This document shows positions 1 to 9,102 of a DNA stretch of 33,668 nucleotides, piece after piece. Below the pieces are notes generated by a model. It was not told the origin of the DNA. It did no database searches and saw only the letters and a program-made list of their open reading frames with translations. The DNA comes from Spirochaetes bacterium GWF1_51_8 (GTDB taxonomy: Bacteria; Spirochaetota; Brevinematia; Brevinematales; GWF1-51-8), in assembly GCA_001829415.1 (NCBI GenBank), contig MIBE01000074.1, positions 1 through 33,668 of the forward strand, written 5' to 3'. The position numbers and the translations under genes are program-made. Numbering within the stretch: position 1 is the first letter of the stretch; each line of letters begins with the position of its first letter.

Positions 1-111
1 TTCGCCATTTCTTCGTTTTTCCTTGCATTATTCTAAGGCGAATCTTAAAATATTTCATTATATATCAATGAGTTATTCGTTTTTCAGCAAGCCCTATATA
101 ATAGGAGTAAA

Positions 112-150
112 AAGTGACAAGTGAAAAGTGAAAAGTGAAAAGAAAAGGAG
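112..150. repeat. Short A/G-rich tandem repeat
   Basis: The 189 bases before the first gene hold no credible ORF. Within them a GTGAAAA-type unit is repeated imperfectly about four times and runs into a purine-rich stretch. It lies just beyond the 3' end of the minus-strand gene ending at 190. No terminator hairpin is visible for that gene, so the function of this stretch is unknown. Confidence 0.5.
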
Positions 151-189
151 GAAAAGGAAAAAACACGCCTTTTTCTATCCCTTTTATCC

Positions 190-786
190 CTAATTCACCG
201 GAAGGAATTGATACACGTGGTACGAAAAATTCTCCGCTAAGGAGTAATGAATATGCAGGTGGAAAACCTTGTCGTCCTTCGTGACGATCATCTTCTCGCC
301 CGCGATCTCGATATCGAACTGCTTCAGCAGGCTGTTGACATTCCAGCCGAGGTAGTCCTTACCGGCGGTCTCCATCGCGAGGTTGTTCATATAAAGGATG
401 CGCTTGAAATGATTGGTCACGACGACCGGATGGTCGAGATTGTCGAGGACCGGCGATACGGAGAAGTTCGCGATATAACGGTCGAAATGGAAGTGGCTCT
501 CGTACTCCTCGTAGGTCATGATCTTGACAAGGTTGCCGACTTTATCGATCACGGGAATCACCGTAGTGGAAGTCGCCTGATTGGCGAAAAGCATCGAGGA
601 AAGTTCGTCGACGCGGATGGTGTTGATATTTTCATAAAGCTCGAAGTTGCCCTCGCGCATTCCGAGTTCGATGTCGCGTTTGAACACGACCCCGAAAAAC
701 TCGTTATCCTCGAACACCAGCAGGGCATGCACAAGCGGCGCCTTGAAGAAAAGGCCCAGAAGTTTCTGCGCGATATCCTTTTCCAT
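190..786 (-). CDS. CBS-like plus PAS-like domain protein, cytoplasmic sensor
   Basis: A 198-residue soluble protein with no signal peptide or membrane segment. Residues 1-105 look like a degenerate CBS pair: a hydrophobic strand followed by FFGVVFKRDIE, then a second unit around TVIPVIDKVGNLVKIMT. Residues 110-198 resemble a PAS domain (VLDNLDHPVVVTNHFKRILY followed by MNNLAMETAGK). Proteins of this build usually sense a nucleotide or small ligand, but no output domain is present, so any signal must pass to a partner. Its ATG directly follows the TAA of the upstream DUF4340 gene with no spacer, so the two are almost certainly co-transcribed and translationally coupled. The domain calls rest on motif impression only. 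Confidence 0.7.
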   Translation of the reverse strand: MEKDIAQKLLGLFFKAPLVHALLVFEDNEFFGVVFKRDIELGMREGNFELYENINTIRVDELSSMLFANQATSTTVIPVIDKVGNLVKIMTYEEYESHFHFDRYIANFSVSPVLDNLDHPVVVTNHFKRILYMNNLAMETAGKDYLGWNVNSLLKQFDIEIAGEKMIVTKDDKVFHLHIHYSLAENFSYHVYQFLPVN

Positions 787-1827
787 TTAGGGTACGATCA
801 CCGGCATTGTGAGGTTCGACGCCGCGGTGTTGGTGTTGGTAAAAACCGGTGTCAGGAAACTGTCCGCGGTGATCTTGAAACGCGACACGATATCCGCGTG
901 GTCTATCAGGATGATCCCCGGTAGGGAGGAGGTATAGGCGTAATGGAACACGCCGTTCGTCTGCGAACTGATATAAACTTCCTTCACCCCGTCGCCCTCG
1001 TAGGAAGAGACCGCCTTTACCGTAAGCATCGGCTTATCGAGGCCGTATTTTTTGACCAGTTCGGGAGTGCGGATATAGTACGCAAACTGCATGAACGGCA
1101 TTGCCGTGAACTCGAGGATTTTCCGCTGGACGGCGTAGTTGTCGAGCGGCATCTTCTTGGGCGCGGTCAGGTTCCAGTTCGTGCCGGAATAGGCCATCTT
1201 ATACGTCACCCCGCTCAGCCCCTTGACCTCGAGGTTGGTCACCGCGGTCGCCTTGAGCGAGAAGAAGTTCCGGGTGACATACAGGTCGGCGTAACGCTCC
1301 GAGGTGGAGAACTTATAGGCGTAGGTGATATAGATAGTATTGGAGTTGTGATTGAGCATGGTGTAATAATAGTTGTCGACCGGCGCGAAACCGCCGTTGA
1401 TGATGTTGAAACGGGTGCCGTCGGCGAGCATCACGTCGATAATAGCGATCGGCTCGTCAAACCCGAACTCGATGAGCTTTTCGGGTGTGATGTTTGTCAG
1501 CACCGATTCGCTTTTAACGGAAAGGAGGTCGTCGATCAGCTTCTCGACCTCGGCGGAATAAGCCCCGGTGTGCACCGGCACAAGGATATCCCACCCGTTC
1601 GTGACCTTCGCGAGAGAGACGCCGTAGATATTGGTGAGCTGGCGGAACATGATATCGATCCCCATGACGTCGCTCTTCTCGACCCCCGTGAAGAACTCGA
1701 CCTTGCCCCAGTCCATCTTTTTAGCCGTCTCGGGCTGAACGAAGAACAGGTAAAATCCCCCGAACAGGAGGAGAACCGCGAGCAAAAGCCCGAGGTTGAT
1801 CAAAAGTTTCTGCTGAGATTTTTTCAT
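787..1827 (-). CDS. DUF4340 domain-containing membrane-anchored protein
   Basis: A 346-residue protein with one N-terminal membrane anchor (about residues 8-30) and a large extracytoplasmic region. The DUF4340 pattern is visible twice: WDILVPVHTGAYSAEVEKLI followed by a FGFDEPIAIIDV stretch (about 75-135), then WNLTAPKKMPLDNYAVQRKI followed by KKYGLDKPMLTVKA (about 215-285). DUF4340 proteins are often encoded beside GldG-type ABC transporter permeases, and their own function is not known. No ABC gene is in view. The ATG is preceded by a GGAGG ribosome site seven bases away and by a strong promoter at 1857-1885. It is the first gene of a two-gene operon with the CBS/PAS protein. Confidence 0.85.
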   Translation of the reverse strand: MKKSQQKLLINLGLLLAVLLLFGGFYLFFVQPETAKKMDWGKVEFFTGVEKSDVMGIDIMFRQLTNIYGVSLAKVTNGWDILVPVHTGAYSAEVEKLIDDLLSVKSESVLTNITPEKLIEFGFDEPIAIIDVMLADGTRFNIINGGFAPVDNYYYTMLNHNSNTIYITYAYKFSTSERYADLYVTRNFFSLKATAVTNLEVKGLSGVTYKMAYSGTNWNLTAPKKMPLDNYAVQRKILEFTAMPFMQFAYYIRTPELVKKYGLDKPMLTVKAVSSYEGDGVKEVYISSQTNGVFHYAYTSSLPGIILIDHADIVSRFKITADSFLTPVFTNTNTAASNLTMPVIVP

Positions 1828-1856
1828 GAGTCCTCCGGAACGAGTTTTCAGGCAAT

Positions 1857-1885
1857 ATTATAAAGTTATCCGGCGAAGATGTAAA
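1857..1885 (-). promoter_or_regulatory. Sigma70-type promoter for the DUF4340 operon
   Basis: Read on the minus strand, TTTACA (1885-1880), a 17-base spacer and TATAAT (1862-1857) form a near-consensus promoter. It lies about 30 bases upstream of the DUF4340 start codon and just downstream of the terminator of the preceding operon. Confidence 0.75.
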
Positions 1886-1895
1886 GGGATAAACT

Positions 1896-1930
1896 GAAAA
1901 AAGAAGCCCGCCGGAGTTTTTACCGGCGGA
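1896..1930 (-). terminator. Rho-independent terminator of the beta-helix operon
   Basis: On the minus strand CCGCCGG and CCGGCGG (1929-1923 and 1914-1908) form a 7 bp stem with an 8-base loop. It is followed by GCTTCTTTTTT. It closes the operon whose last gene ends at 1954. Confidence 0.85.
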
Positions 1931-1953
1931 CTTTGTATCGATCAACCTGTGTT

Positions 1954-3327
1954 TTAAAAATCGAGCGCGAGCCCTATCCCGAGCATTGGGTGTATATTAT
2001 TGTCCACAAATGAATAACGCGCCTTTATGTCCACAAAGAACTGCGAGATGTTGACCTTGACTCCCAGCCCCGGCGACAACGTGAATAGCGCGCTCGAGCC
2101 GGTGGTCAGGAAGCCGGTGCCGAACACGGTCCCGCCGAGCGCGAACGGGAAGCTCTCGAGCTTGAGGAAGTAGAGGCAGTACTCGAGGTCGAACTTCAGA
2201 AGGTTGTTCATCGCGGAGTTGGGGACGCCGTTGATGATAGTCGAGGTCTCGTAGAACATGATGCCGAAATAGAAACCGAGCTTCATCATAGGAGTGAAAC
2301 TATAATCCACGCCGAGCGAAAACGACATTCCGCCCTCGAGCGCCTTGAGCGCCATCCCGAACTTCCGGTCGCCCTTCGACAGGTCGATATTCATGACGGC
2401 GCTTTCGCCTTCTTCAAGCGTGATCTTCGTGCCGTTCTTGACCTCGCCCTTGGCGTCGACAATCTCGAGCTGGTGCGGCTTGGAGATATCGATATTGCGC
2501 ATCTGGAACGGCTCGCCCTGGATGACGTCCCAGACCTTGTTCCCGTCCCATTTCAGTATCACCGGATCGGTGACATTGAGTACGGTGACGGTGATCTTCC
2601 CGGCGGGTGTATAGTCGACAGTCTTGGTCTCGCCCTTCTTCACCGTGAAGATGTCGCGGAATACTTCCTTCATCGTCTTGGAATTGACAATCGTGAGCTC
2701 GTTCTCCTCGCCCGCGAGCACCTTTTCCGCGAACGGTTTCAGCGAGTCGGCCTTACCGATCAGCTTGCCGTTGAGATAGACACGGTACTCCGCGCTCTCG
2801 GCCTTGATATTGACAGTCAGGTTTCCGAATTCGATCTTTTTCCCGAGCACGACCCCGGCGATCTCTTCGGTCAGACGGTCGATCGTGTCGAAAACGTCCA
2901 TCCCAGCCGCGCCGGAAAACTCGCGCGAGAACTTGAGGTCGCCTGTGACGACGTCGATCCCGAAGACATAGAGCGACAGCTTGTTCTCGGCGACCTTATA
3001 GACACCGAAGATAATCAGTCCCGCCCCCGTCTGCTGAGCCACTTTCGTCATCGCGAGATTGAGCTCCTTCCCGTTTGTAATTGAAAGGATGCCTTTCTGC
3101 TTCACCGTGTCGAGCGATTCCTGGATATCCACGAGGTCGCTTCCCGGCATCTTCGCGAAGAGGTTGTAGAGCGAACGGGCGGTCAGTTCGCCGATATTGT
3201 CCTGCTTCTTATCGCCCAGGTTGACAAAACCCCCGATCATGGTTTTCACAGTCAGCGGCGCGGAATAGGCCGCTCCCGCGATGAAAACGAAAAGTACGCT
3301 TAGAATAATTAAAATCTTTTTCATCAT
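1954..3327 (-). CDS. Secreted PEGA-like protein with C-terminal beta-barrel
   Basis: A 457-residue protein with a signal peptide cut near residue 22 (VFIAGAAYSA). Residues 23-165 resemble the TolB/FlgO/CsgG-type N-terminal fold found in outer-membrane-associated lipoproteins (GELTARSLYNLF, then QQTGAGLIIFGVYK). Residues about 168-215 look like a PEGA-type beta module (YRVYLNGKLIGKA). From about residue 325 alternating hydrophobic strands suggest an outer-membrane barrel, ending in LALDF with the terminal Phe typical of barrel proteins. It is the last gene of a four-gene operon, nine bases after a beta-helix gene. Two adjacent ATG codons are possible starts; the second (3324) is better spaced from GGAGG. 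Precise function unknown; a periplasm-to-outer-membrane role is inferred. Confidence 0.75.
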   Translation of the reverse strand: MMKKILIILSVLFVFIAGAAYSAPLTVKTMIGGFVNLGDKKQDNIGELTARSLYNLFAKMPGSDLVDIQESLDTVKQKGILSITNGKELNLAMTKVAQQTGAGLIIFGVYKVAENKLSLYVFGIDVVTGDLKFSREFSGAAGMDVFDTIDRLTEEIAGVVLGKKIEFGNLTVNIKAESAEYRVYLNGKLIGKADSLKPFAEKVLAGEENELTIVNSKTMKEVFRDIFTVKKGETKTVDYTPAGKITVTVLNVTDPVILKWDGNKVWDVIQGEPFQMRNIDISKPHQLEIVDAKGEVKNGTKITLEEGESAVMNIDLSKGDRKFGMALKALEGGMSFSLGVDYSFTPMMKLGFYFGIMFYETSTIINGVPNSAMNNLLKFDLEYCLYFLKLESFPFALGGTVFGTGFLTTGSSALFTLSPGLGVKVNISQFFVDIKARYSFVDNNIHPMLGIGLALDF

Positions 3328-3336
3328 ATGCCTCCG

Positions 3337-5058
3337 TTAAAAATCGTAGTTGCCGTCGATAGAACCGGCGGGGTATTCCGCGGCGCTATCGAGATTGTTC
3401 AAATCGGCGATACTGAATATATCCGATGACCCGTATACATGATAATAAACGGATGTCAAACTGAAACCGTTATACCTGACAGATACCGGATAAGATTGAT
3501 AACCGTCCGCAATCGCCGCCGGGTAGTTCTGGGTGAAAAGGTTGTAGTTTATGATAACCGGATCGTCCGAGCTCTCAAGATTAATTCCGCCTCCGCCGCT
3601 TAAATAAGTCGTCGAATTGGAGTTCATAGAAAAGATGTTGCTGATAATGCTCGCGGAGGAATTCCCGTTGAGTACTACCGCTCCCGCGTGTATTCCGTAA
3701 ACGCTGTAGGTGAAATTCTTGATAAACTTCGATCCCGTGATCGATCCGTTGGTTATCGCGGAGAGATAAACACCGTTTCCGGTCACATTTCCGAAGGCAA
3801 CGGTATTACTGACGGTGTTGTTGCTGAATAAGCAGTTCTTCATTGTCAAATAGCCGGAAGAAACAGACGCGATGCCTCCAGAGATATAACTATAGTCCAA
3901 TGTCTGCGCGGTCGCTGAAGATACGATGGCCGTATTCTCGATTGTGAAATTACCGATATTGAGACTGACGATCCCGCCTGACTTTTTACCTTCAGACTTT
4001 GTGATATACAAATTCTTGAAGGTTAATAGCGCCGTATTGTTCCCCCAGACCGCGCCGCCTTCGCCGGATGAGGTGTTCGAGATCAACGTATCGCGGATCA
4101 CGGCATTCGGCGTATCGTAAAGGAACACGCTTCCGCCCTTCGCGTACGAGAAGTTGCCGCTCAGGTTACAGTTGCTGATCGTGACCGATCCGCCCATCGC
4201 GTAAACCGCCCCGCCGCATTGAAGCGCCGCGTTGCTTTTAATCAGGCAGTTCTTTATCATCAGGCTTGTGTTTAACGCGAGTATTCCGCCGCCGTGCTTA
4301 TTGAACAAGAAATCGTCCATCGCGTAGCCGCCGCTGATAATCAGGCTGTCGAGCGAGCAGTTTCCGCCGCCCGCCGCGACAATCACATGAAAGACATTAC
4401 TTCTGCCCGCGATCTCGGTGGGATAGAGTTCCGGGTCGTATGCCGTAAACATGCTCTCGTATCCGCCCTTGATCTTCATCCCGGCCTGCATCTGGATACA
4501 CGCGCCGCCGGCGTAATCGTCATACACACCCTCGGAGACCCTGATCTCGCCGACCCCGGCATTCTGGAAAATCTGGATCGCCTTCTGGATCGTGCGGACA
4601 GGCAGTGTATTCGTCAGGCCCGAGTTCGAATCGCTGCCCCACACCGCCACATAAACCGCGTCGTACTGGAACGCCCGTACCGTATTCGTAAAAACAGCCG
4701 TCCTGCCGAACTCGTTGACAGCGGTGAAGACAATCGCGTAGTTCCCGGGATCGGACGTTTCCGCCCAGACCGAGTTCGACCAAACCTCGCCGTTCTTCTC
4801 GAGACTGACAATCCCGAGGCCGATCGGAGTCAGGTCGGCTTCGACGGATACGACTGTCGATTTGACGCTTTCGGTCTGCGCGGTAAGTGTGAAGTTTTCA
4901 AATACGCGCACCTGGTAATAGTCAGGAGTGACCGACGCGGACTTGATCGTCACATCGCCCTTCGACTGCTCGAGAAACGCGCCGAGATCGCTGTTTTTGA
5001 AAATATCGCATCCGGCAAACAAACCGAGGATTATTATATAGAAGAGTATATGTTTCAT
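3337..5058 (-). CDS. Parallel beta-helix lipoprotein (pectin-lyase-like fold)
   Basis: A 573-residue lipoprotein: a short hydrophobic leader ends in the lipobox FAGC (Cys17). About residues 20-130 form an N-terminal domain shared with the neighbouring paralogue (DLGAFLEQSKGDVTIKSASV). Then VYVAVWGSDSNSGLTNTLPV opens a DUF1565-type right-handed helix, with short repeating strands such as GGAVYAMGGSVTISNCNLSG and many Asn/Ser/Gly turns up to the C terminus. Proteins of this fold bind or cleave polysaccharide or act as adhesins; no catalytic site can be recognised. It is third in an operon of secreted proteins, 10 bases after its longer paralogue. It probably sits on the outside of the outer membrane. 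Confidence 0.85.
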   Translation of the reverse strand: MKHILFYIIILGLFAGCDIFKNSDLGAFLEQSKGDVTIKSASVTPDYYQVRVFENFTLTAQTESVKSTVVSVEADLTPIGLGIVSLEKNGEVWSNSVWAETSDPGNYAIVFTAVNEFGRTAVFTNTVRAFQYDAVYVAVWGSDSNSGLTNTLPVRTIQKAIQIFQNAGVGEIRVSEGVYDDYAGGACIQMQAGMKIKGGYESMFTAYDPELYPTEIAGRSNVFHVIVAAGGGNCSLDSLIISGGYAMDDFLFNKHGGGILALNTSLMIKNCLIKSNAALQCGGAVYAMGGSVTISNCNLSGNFSYAKGGSVFLYDTPNAVIRDTLISNTSSGEGGAVWGNNTALLTFKNLYITKSEGKKSGGIVSLNIGNFTIENTAIVSSATAQTLDYSYISGGIASVSSGYLTMKNCLFSNNTVSNTVAFGNVTGNGVYLSAITNGSITGSKFIKNFTYSVYGIHAGAVVLNGNSSASIISNIFSMNSNSTTYLSGGGGINLESSDDPVIINYNLFTQNYPAAIADGYQSYPVSVRYNGFSLTSVYYHVYGSSDIFSIADLNNLDSAAEYPAGSIDGNYDF

Positions 5059-5068
5059 TCCGTCCCCC

Positions 5069-7210
5069 TTACAGATTAGTGATCTTGTTATTCGTACTGT
5101 TCGGATAGGTGATCATCGCCAGAGGATTGTTAATATTCACCCAGTCCGAGTTATTCGTAATATGCCTTCCACCCTCTTTAATATATAAGAAACCGATCGA
5201 GTTCGTCCCGAAGGTGTTTTGGATATATGTGTTTGTGAACATTCCTCCGGAGTTATGTAATGTTGCCTTATAGCTTGCCGGATAACCGCCGAGTACAAGA
5301 AGGTTGGAGATGAACGTGTATCCCAGCTTCCATGACGATGAGCCGTCGAAAGTGATGACCGAGTTATACGTTCCCTGGCTCCAGCAATTGATAAATTTAT
5401 CGTTGATATTCGTCGCGACACAGGAATAGAAATAGATAGCGCCGCCCAGCTCATAGGAATAGTTGCTGATCCACTGATTCCATTTCATCGTCATTTGGCA
5501 GGAGTTCGCGAAAATAGCTCCCCCGGAATGGTAATAAACCTTGTTATAATAGAAAGTATTGCTGAGAATGATCACCGGACTCGACCCAAGCATCAGCGCT
5601 CCTCCGGAGTAATAAGCGGTGTTATTGGAAAACCAAGAACTGACAATCAACCCGGGCGAGCTCATCGCAAAAACCGCACCGCCGTATCCGACAAACGATT
5701 CCGCGGCATTCCCGCTGAATACGCAATGTTTGATCTCGTAGGGCGTCGAGTACAAGCTGACCGCGCCGCCGTTATGGGTAACACCGGCATCGTAGGTAGA
5801 ACTGTTCTGAGAAAATAGGTTACCGTCCATGTCGATTTTCAGTGTGTTGGATGCGCATAGCGCTCCTCCGAAAAACGCGCGGTTTCCGCTGAACAGGTTG
5901 TTATAAAACTCGTAGGTGGACGGGCAGTTTTTGAGCATCACCGCGCCACCGTACTTGCCGACCTGATGACCGGCGAACGAGTTCCTGTAGAACACACCGT
6001 TCGAGCACGAGAGGGCGAAGACCGCGCCCCCCATCTGGCCACCGTAGTTATTCACAAATGTATTGCTGTAGAGGCTGATAAACGAGCCGTAATATGCGAT
6101 CGCGCCGCCGGGCTTCGAACTGCCGTTATACTGGAACACGCTGTTTGTAATGTAAGCGTTGCATAAGTTGGTAAAGACGATACCGCCGCCGTTCTGGTTC
6201 GCGGAGAACAGGCATCCGGCAATCTGAGGATCGGACTGGAACACGAACATCCCCGCGCCCGTCTTTGCGTTATTCGAGAGGAACGACACGTTTGTCAGCC
6301 ACACCGCCGACTGGCTGCAGAAAAGGCCGCCGCCCGCTAACGCCTCATTGGCGACCAGTTTGACATTCCTGAGCACAAGCGAGGAGCTCACCGCCGCGAT
6401 CCCGCCTCCCCTTGTCGCGAACATATCCACGATATCGTCGGAGAGTTCCACCCCGCGGATCGTGATCCCGTCGAGCAGTATCCCCACCGAATTGATCACC
6501 GCAACCCCCGTGCTGGGGTTATGCACTCTGTCGATCACCGTCTCGTAGAGCGCGGCATCCCTGACTGAAAATTCCCCGTTCCACCCGCCGTATAAGGAGA
6601 GGTTCGTCTGGTTTTGCAGGAGCAGGTTGACATGAAACCCGCTGTAGACGTTGGCGTACACTCCGCCGGATAGATAGACTGTCTTGATCCCGGTCTGGCC
6701 GGATTTCTCGACAGCTTTGCCGAGAGTGAGAAGCGGCGCGCCCTTCAATGTCCCCAGGTTGGCGTCGTTACCGGATGCCGAAACATAGATCACTTCTTCG
6801 TTTGTCGAAACCGTGACGCTCAGGATGTTTGTGATCTGGAGGCCTTTCGAATTGAGCGCGATCATCTTGATATCCTTGATCCCGAGTTCGGGCGGAACAA
6901 CAAAACTCACTCCCGTCCATTCCGTACGCGAATAGTTGGGGTTGAGCTTCATGCCCCCCGCCCCGATCGAGCTCAGGTCCACACGGACTTCGAGCACCGG
7001 ATCGAGCGAAACGGTTTTGCAGTAGAGCCTGACAATCTGGTTTGTCCCGACAAGGAAGAAGTCGGGATCGCTCGACGGGTTCTCTATCGCTATGTCTCCC
7101 CAGCTATCCTTCACGAGAACGCCGAGGTCCGTAGGGTGAAAGAGTGTGTTTGCAAGTTCGCATGACGTCAACAGGACGCCGAATAACAGAACGAAAAGTG
7201 TGTTACGCAT
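5069..7210 (-). CDS. Large parallel beta-helix lipoprotein, paralogue of neighbour
   Basis: A 713-residue lipoprotein with lipobox LTSC (Cys17 with the start chosen here). An in-frame ATG four codons upstream has no ribosome site, whereas the ATG at 7210 has GGGGG five bases ahead, so 7210 is preferred. The N-terminal domain (DLGVLVKDSWGDIAIENPSS) and the opening of the helix (VIYVSASGNDANLGT) match the gene just downstream. The rest is a long ladder of helix turns with GGAIYF, GGAVFA and GGALML stacks, suggesting more than 20 coils. Length difference from its paralogue reflects gain or loss of coils. A surface carbohydrate-binding or adhesive role is an inference from fold class only. Confidence 0.85.
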   Translation of the reverse strand: MRNTLFVLLFGVLLTSCELANTLFHPTDLGVLVKDSWGDIAIENPSSDPDFFLVGTNQIVRLYCKTVSLDPVLEVRVDLSSIGAGGMKLNPNYSRTEWTGVSFVVPPELGIKDIKMIALNSKGLQITNILSVTVSTNEEVIYVSASGNDANLGTLKGAPLLTLGKAVEKSGQTGIKTVYLSGGVYANVYSGFHVNLLLQNQTNLSLYGGWNGEFSVRDAALYETVIDRVHNPSTGVAVINSVGILLDGITIRGVELSDDIVDMFATRGGGIAAVSSSLVLRNVKLVANEALAGGGLFCSQSAVWLTNVSFLSNNAKTGAGMFVFQSDPQIAGCLFSANQNGGGIVFTNLCNAYITNSVFQYNGSSKPGGAIAYYGSFISLYSNTFVNNYGGQMGGAVFALSCSNGVFYRNSFAGHQVGKYGGAVMLKNCPSTYEFYNNLFSGNRAFFGGALCASNTLKIDMDGNLFSQNSSTYDAGVTHNGGAVSLYSTPYEIKHCVFSGNAAESFVGYGGAVFAMSSPGLIVSSWFSNNTAYYSGGALMLGSSPVIILSNTFYYNKVYYHSGGAIFANSCQMTMKWNQWISNYSYELGGAIYFYSCVATNINDKFINCWSQGTYNSVITFDGSSSWKLGYTFISNLLVLGGYPASYKATLHNSGGMFTNTYIQNTFGTNSIGFLYIKEGGRHITNNSDWVNINNPLAMITYPNSTNNKITNL

Positions 7211-7226
7211 AAAAACCCCCATGGTT

Positions 7227-7940
7227 TTATTCGAATTTAACCTTTACCTTGACATGGTAATTAAAAAACCCGTCCTTGATACTTTGCACGGGTACGGTTA
7301 CGAAAAACATTTTGCCCTTCACGTTCGCGGGGAGCTTCCCGGTATACTGACGCTTCATCTCCGCGCGGACTATCTCCTTGATAAACTCGATATCCATGAC
7401 CTTCATCTTCGCGACAAAAAACGGGCTCCATTCTCCGTCGCAATCCCGCATCGGCAGATCGACCCCCACCTCTACGGCATCGACCGGCTTAAACTCTTCG
7501 GGCTCGGCGGCATGGTTCAGGTAAAGGGTGGCCTTGAGGAAAAGCATATCACCGCCGTAAACCCCGGATTCGCCATACTTCAGCGCGAGGGTGTTGGTCG
7601 CGGTGCTGAACGCAAATCCCCTGAACTGAAAACCGTCGTACCCCGCCGCCTCGAACTCTACGGTTTGACCGTAGAGGATCGAGCGTTCGATCAGGGGCGT
7701 GAACACGTCCCCGCCGGAATCGTCGCGCCAGACGAATCCGGTCACTTCAAACGCCTCGTCGTAAAGATAAGGCGCATTTGTTAAAACGGTTTGTTTATAG
7801 GATTGTTTCTCGAATCTGCCGTCGACGGTTTTAAAGGTGTATCCCGCCAGGACAATTTCATCATACCCGGCAATGGATTTTTTACCCCCGCATGAAATAA
7901 GCGAGAGGAGCGACAAACAGATAATCGGAATGAACCGCAT
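7227..7940 (-). CDS. Small lipoprotein, function unknown
   Basis: A 237-residue lipoprotein with leader MRFIPIICLSLLSLISCGG (Cys17). An upstream in-frame start at 7970 is rejected because this ATG gives a standard leader and has GGGGG just upstream. The mature part is rich in aromatic and acidic residues and has no motif I can place in a family. It appears to be mostly beta with one amphipathic helix near residues 185-200. It is the first gene of the beta-helix operon (16 bases before the next start), so it probably works at the same surface. Confidence 0.75.
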   Translation of the reverse strand: MRFIPIICLSLLSLISCGGKKSIAGYDEIVLAGYTFKTVDGRFEKQSYKQTVLTNAPYLYDEAFEVTGFVWRDDSGGDVFTPLIERSILYGQTVEFEAAGYDGFQFRGFAFSTATNTLALKYGESGVYGGDMLFLKATLYLNHAAEPEEFKPVDAVEVGVDLPMRDCDGEWSPFFVAKMKVMDIEFIKEIVRAEMKRQYTGKLPANVKGKMFFVTVPVQSIKDGFFNYHVKVKVKFE

Positions 7941-7956
7941 CTTTACCCCCAAAAGC

Positions 7957-7985
7957 ATTATAACACGCATTTTTATTTTTATCTA
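7957..7985 (-). promoter_or_regulatory. Possible promoter of the beta-helix operon
   Basis: On the minus strand TAGATA (7985-7980), 17 bases and a perfect TATAAT (7962-7957). The -10 lies only 16 bases from the ATG, so the leader would be about 10 bases, barely enough for the ribosome site. Plausible but not certain. Confidence 0.45.
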
Positions 7986-8069
7986 CCGGAAATTTATATT
8001 CCATTGACCGTAAATGAATTCAGGAAAGTACCGAAAATTATTTAGACAACACGCTCACGGAGGGGAACT

Positions 8070-8993
8070 ATGAGCGAAATCGATTTTATCGATATCTTTC
8101 CGGAAACAAAACCGGCCGATCATACATCCAAACAGGATTCCATGGGGAATTACGCGTTCGAGGATCAGGATTCCGCTCCCGGCGAACGGATCAAGATCAA
8201 CGACTATAAGCACTCCGCGAGCTTTCATCACAGGGGCGGCGCTTCCATGATTCAGGAACCGTCTATGAAGGAAGCGGAATATACTCCCGTCAAGAAAGAG
8301 AAAAAAGCACTCGCGTTGACCGATGAAAAAATAGTCTGGGCCGGCGCGATCTTCGTGTTCTTCGGCGTCTTCGTTTTCCTGATCGGCTACTGGCTCGGCA
8401 AGACAACGATGAAGAATGTCGCGGTCACAAGCGAACAGTATATCACCCAGATGGACGAAAAGATTCACGCGCAGGAAATGGAAAGCCAGTACATGAAGAA
8501 CAACACGCCCAATTCCGCCGGCGTGGATGTCCTCAAGCCCGCGATCCCGCAGGTAACCCCGCCCCCCGCCGTCATAGACGATTCCGCCAAGAAGGAAACA
8601 GTGGCGCCTCCGGCGATCGAGGAAGTCAAGAAACCGACGATCCAGAAAGAAGAAACTCCCAAGCCTGTCGAAAAACCCAAGCAGGATACGGTCAAGGCCG
8701 AGACTCCCGCTGTCAAACCCCAGGATACCAAGAAGCCCGCGGTCGTCGCGGTCGCCGGGAATTTCACAATCCAGGTTTCGGCGCATACATCCATAGAGAA
8801 AGCGAGAGTGATCGAGAACGAACTCCGAAACATGGGTTACCAGGCATATATAGTCGAAAGCATAGTCAACGGTGTGCGCTACTACCGTGTCAGAATAGGC
8901 AAGTTTACCGATAAGAACGACGCGTCCGATGTGTTGTCGAAATTAAAACAGACCGCTATCGGGAAAGATAGCTATATCATCAATATGAACTGA
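8070..8993 (+). CDS. SPOR-domain membrane protein
   Basis: A 307-residue protein of bitopic type: cytoplasmic residues 1-88, one membrane segment (about 90-112, IFVFFGVFVFLIGYWLG), a Pro/Lys/Thr-rich linker (about 145-225) and a C-terminal SPOR domain (about 228-305; FTIQVSAHTSIEKARVIENE, then YYRVRIGKFTD). SPOR domains bind denuded glycan strands of peptidoglycan at division sites, so a cell-envelope or septal role is likely. The start has AGGGGA six to seven bases upstream. It is monocistronic, diverges from the beta-helix operon and is closed by a terminator at 9047. Confidence 0.9.
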   Translation: MSEIDFIDIFPETKPADHTSKQDSMGNYAFEDQDSAPGERIKINDYKHSASFHHRGGASMIQEPSMKEAEYTPVKKEKKALALTDEKIVWAGAIFVFFGVFVFLIGYWLGKTTMKNVAVTSEQYITQMDEKIHAQEMESQYMKNNTPNSAGVDVLKPAIPQVTPPPAVIDDSAKKETVAPPAIEEVKKPTIQKEETPKPVEKPKQDTVKAETPAVKPQDTKKPAVVAVAGNFTIQVSAHTSIEKARVIENELRNMGYQAYIVESIVNGVRYYRVRIGKFTDKNDASDVLSKLKQTAIGKDSYIINMN

Positions 8994-9046
8994 CGAGAGA
9001 ACATAACTTTGTAAACCACGATGACCCTCTAATAAATTAATAACGG

Positions 9047-9075
9047 AAAGGCGCAGGCGCAGCGCCTTTTTTTTT
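9047..9075 (+). terminator. Rho-independent terminator after the SPOR gene
   Basis: AAAGGCGC and GCGCCTTT form an 8 bp stem with a 7-base loop, followed by an unbroken run of T ending at 9075. Confidence 0.92.
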
Positions 9076-9102
9076 ATGCCTTTTTGATTCCGGTCTTTTC
9101 GG

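Noticed and set aside
247-1863. Plus-strand ORFs opposite the DUF4340 and CBS/PAS genes
   Set aside because: They lack ribosome sites and known motifs, while the minus-strand frames have promoter, RBS and domains.
8004-8032. TTGACC as -35 for the SPOR gene
   Set aside because: No acceptable -10 at 16-18 bases.
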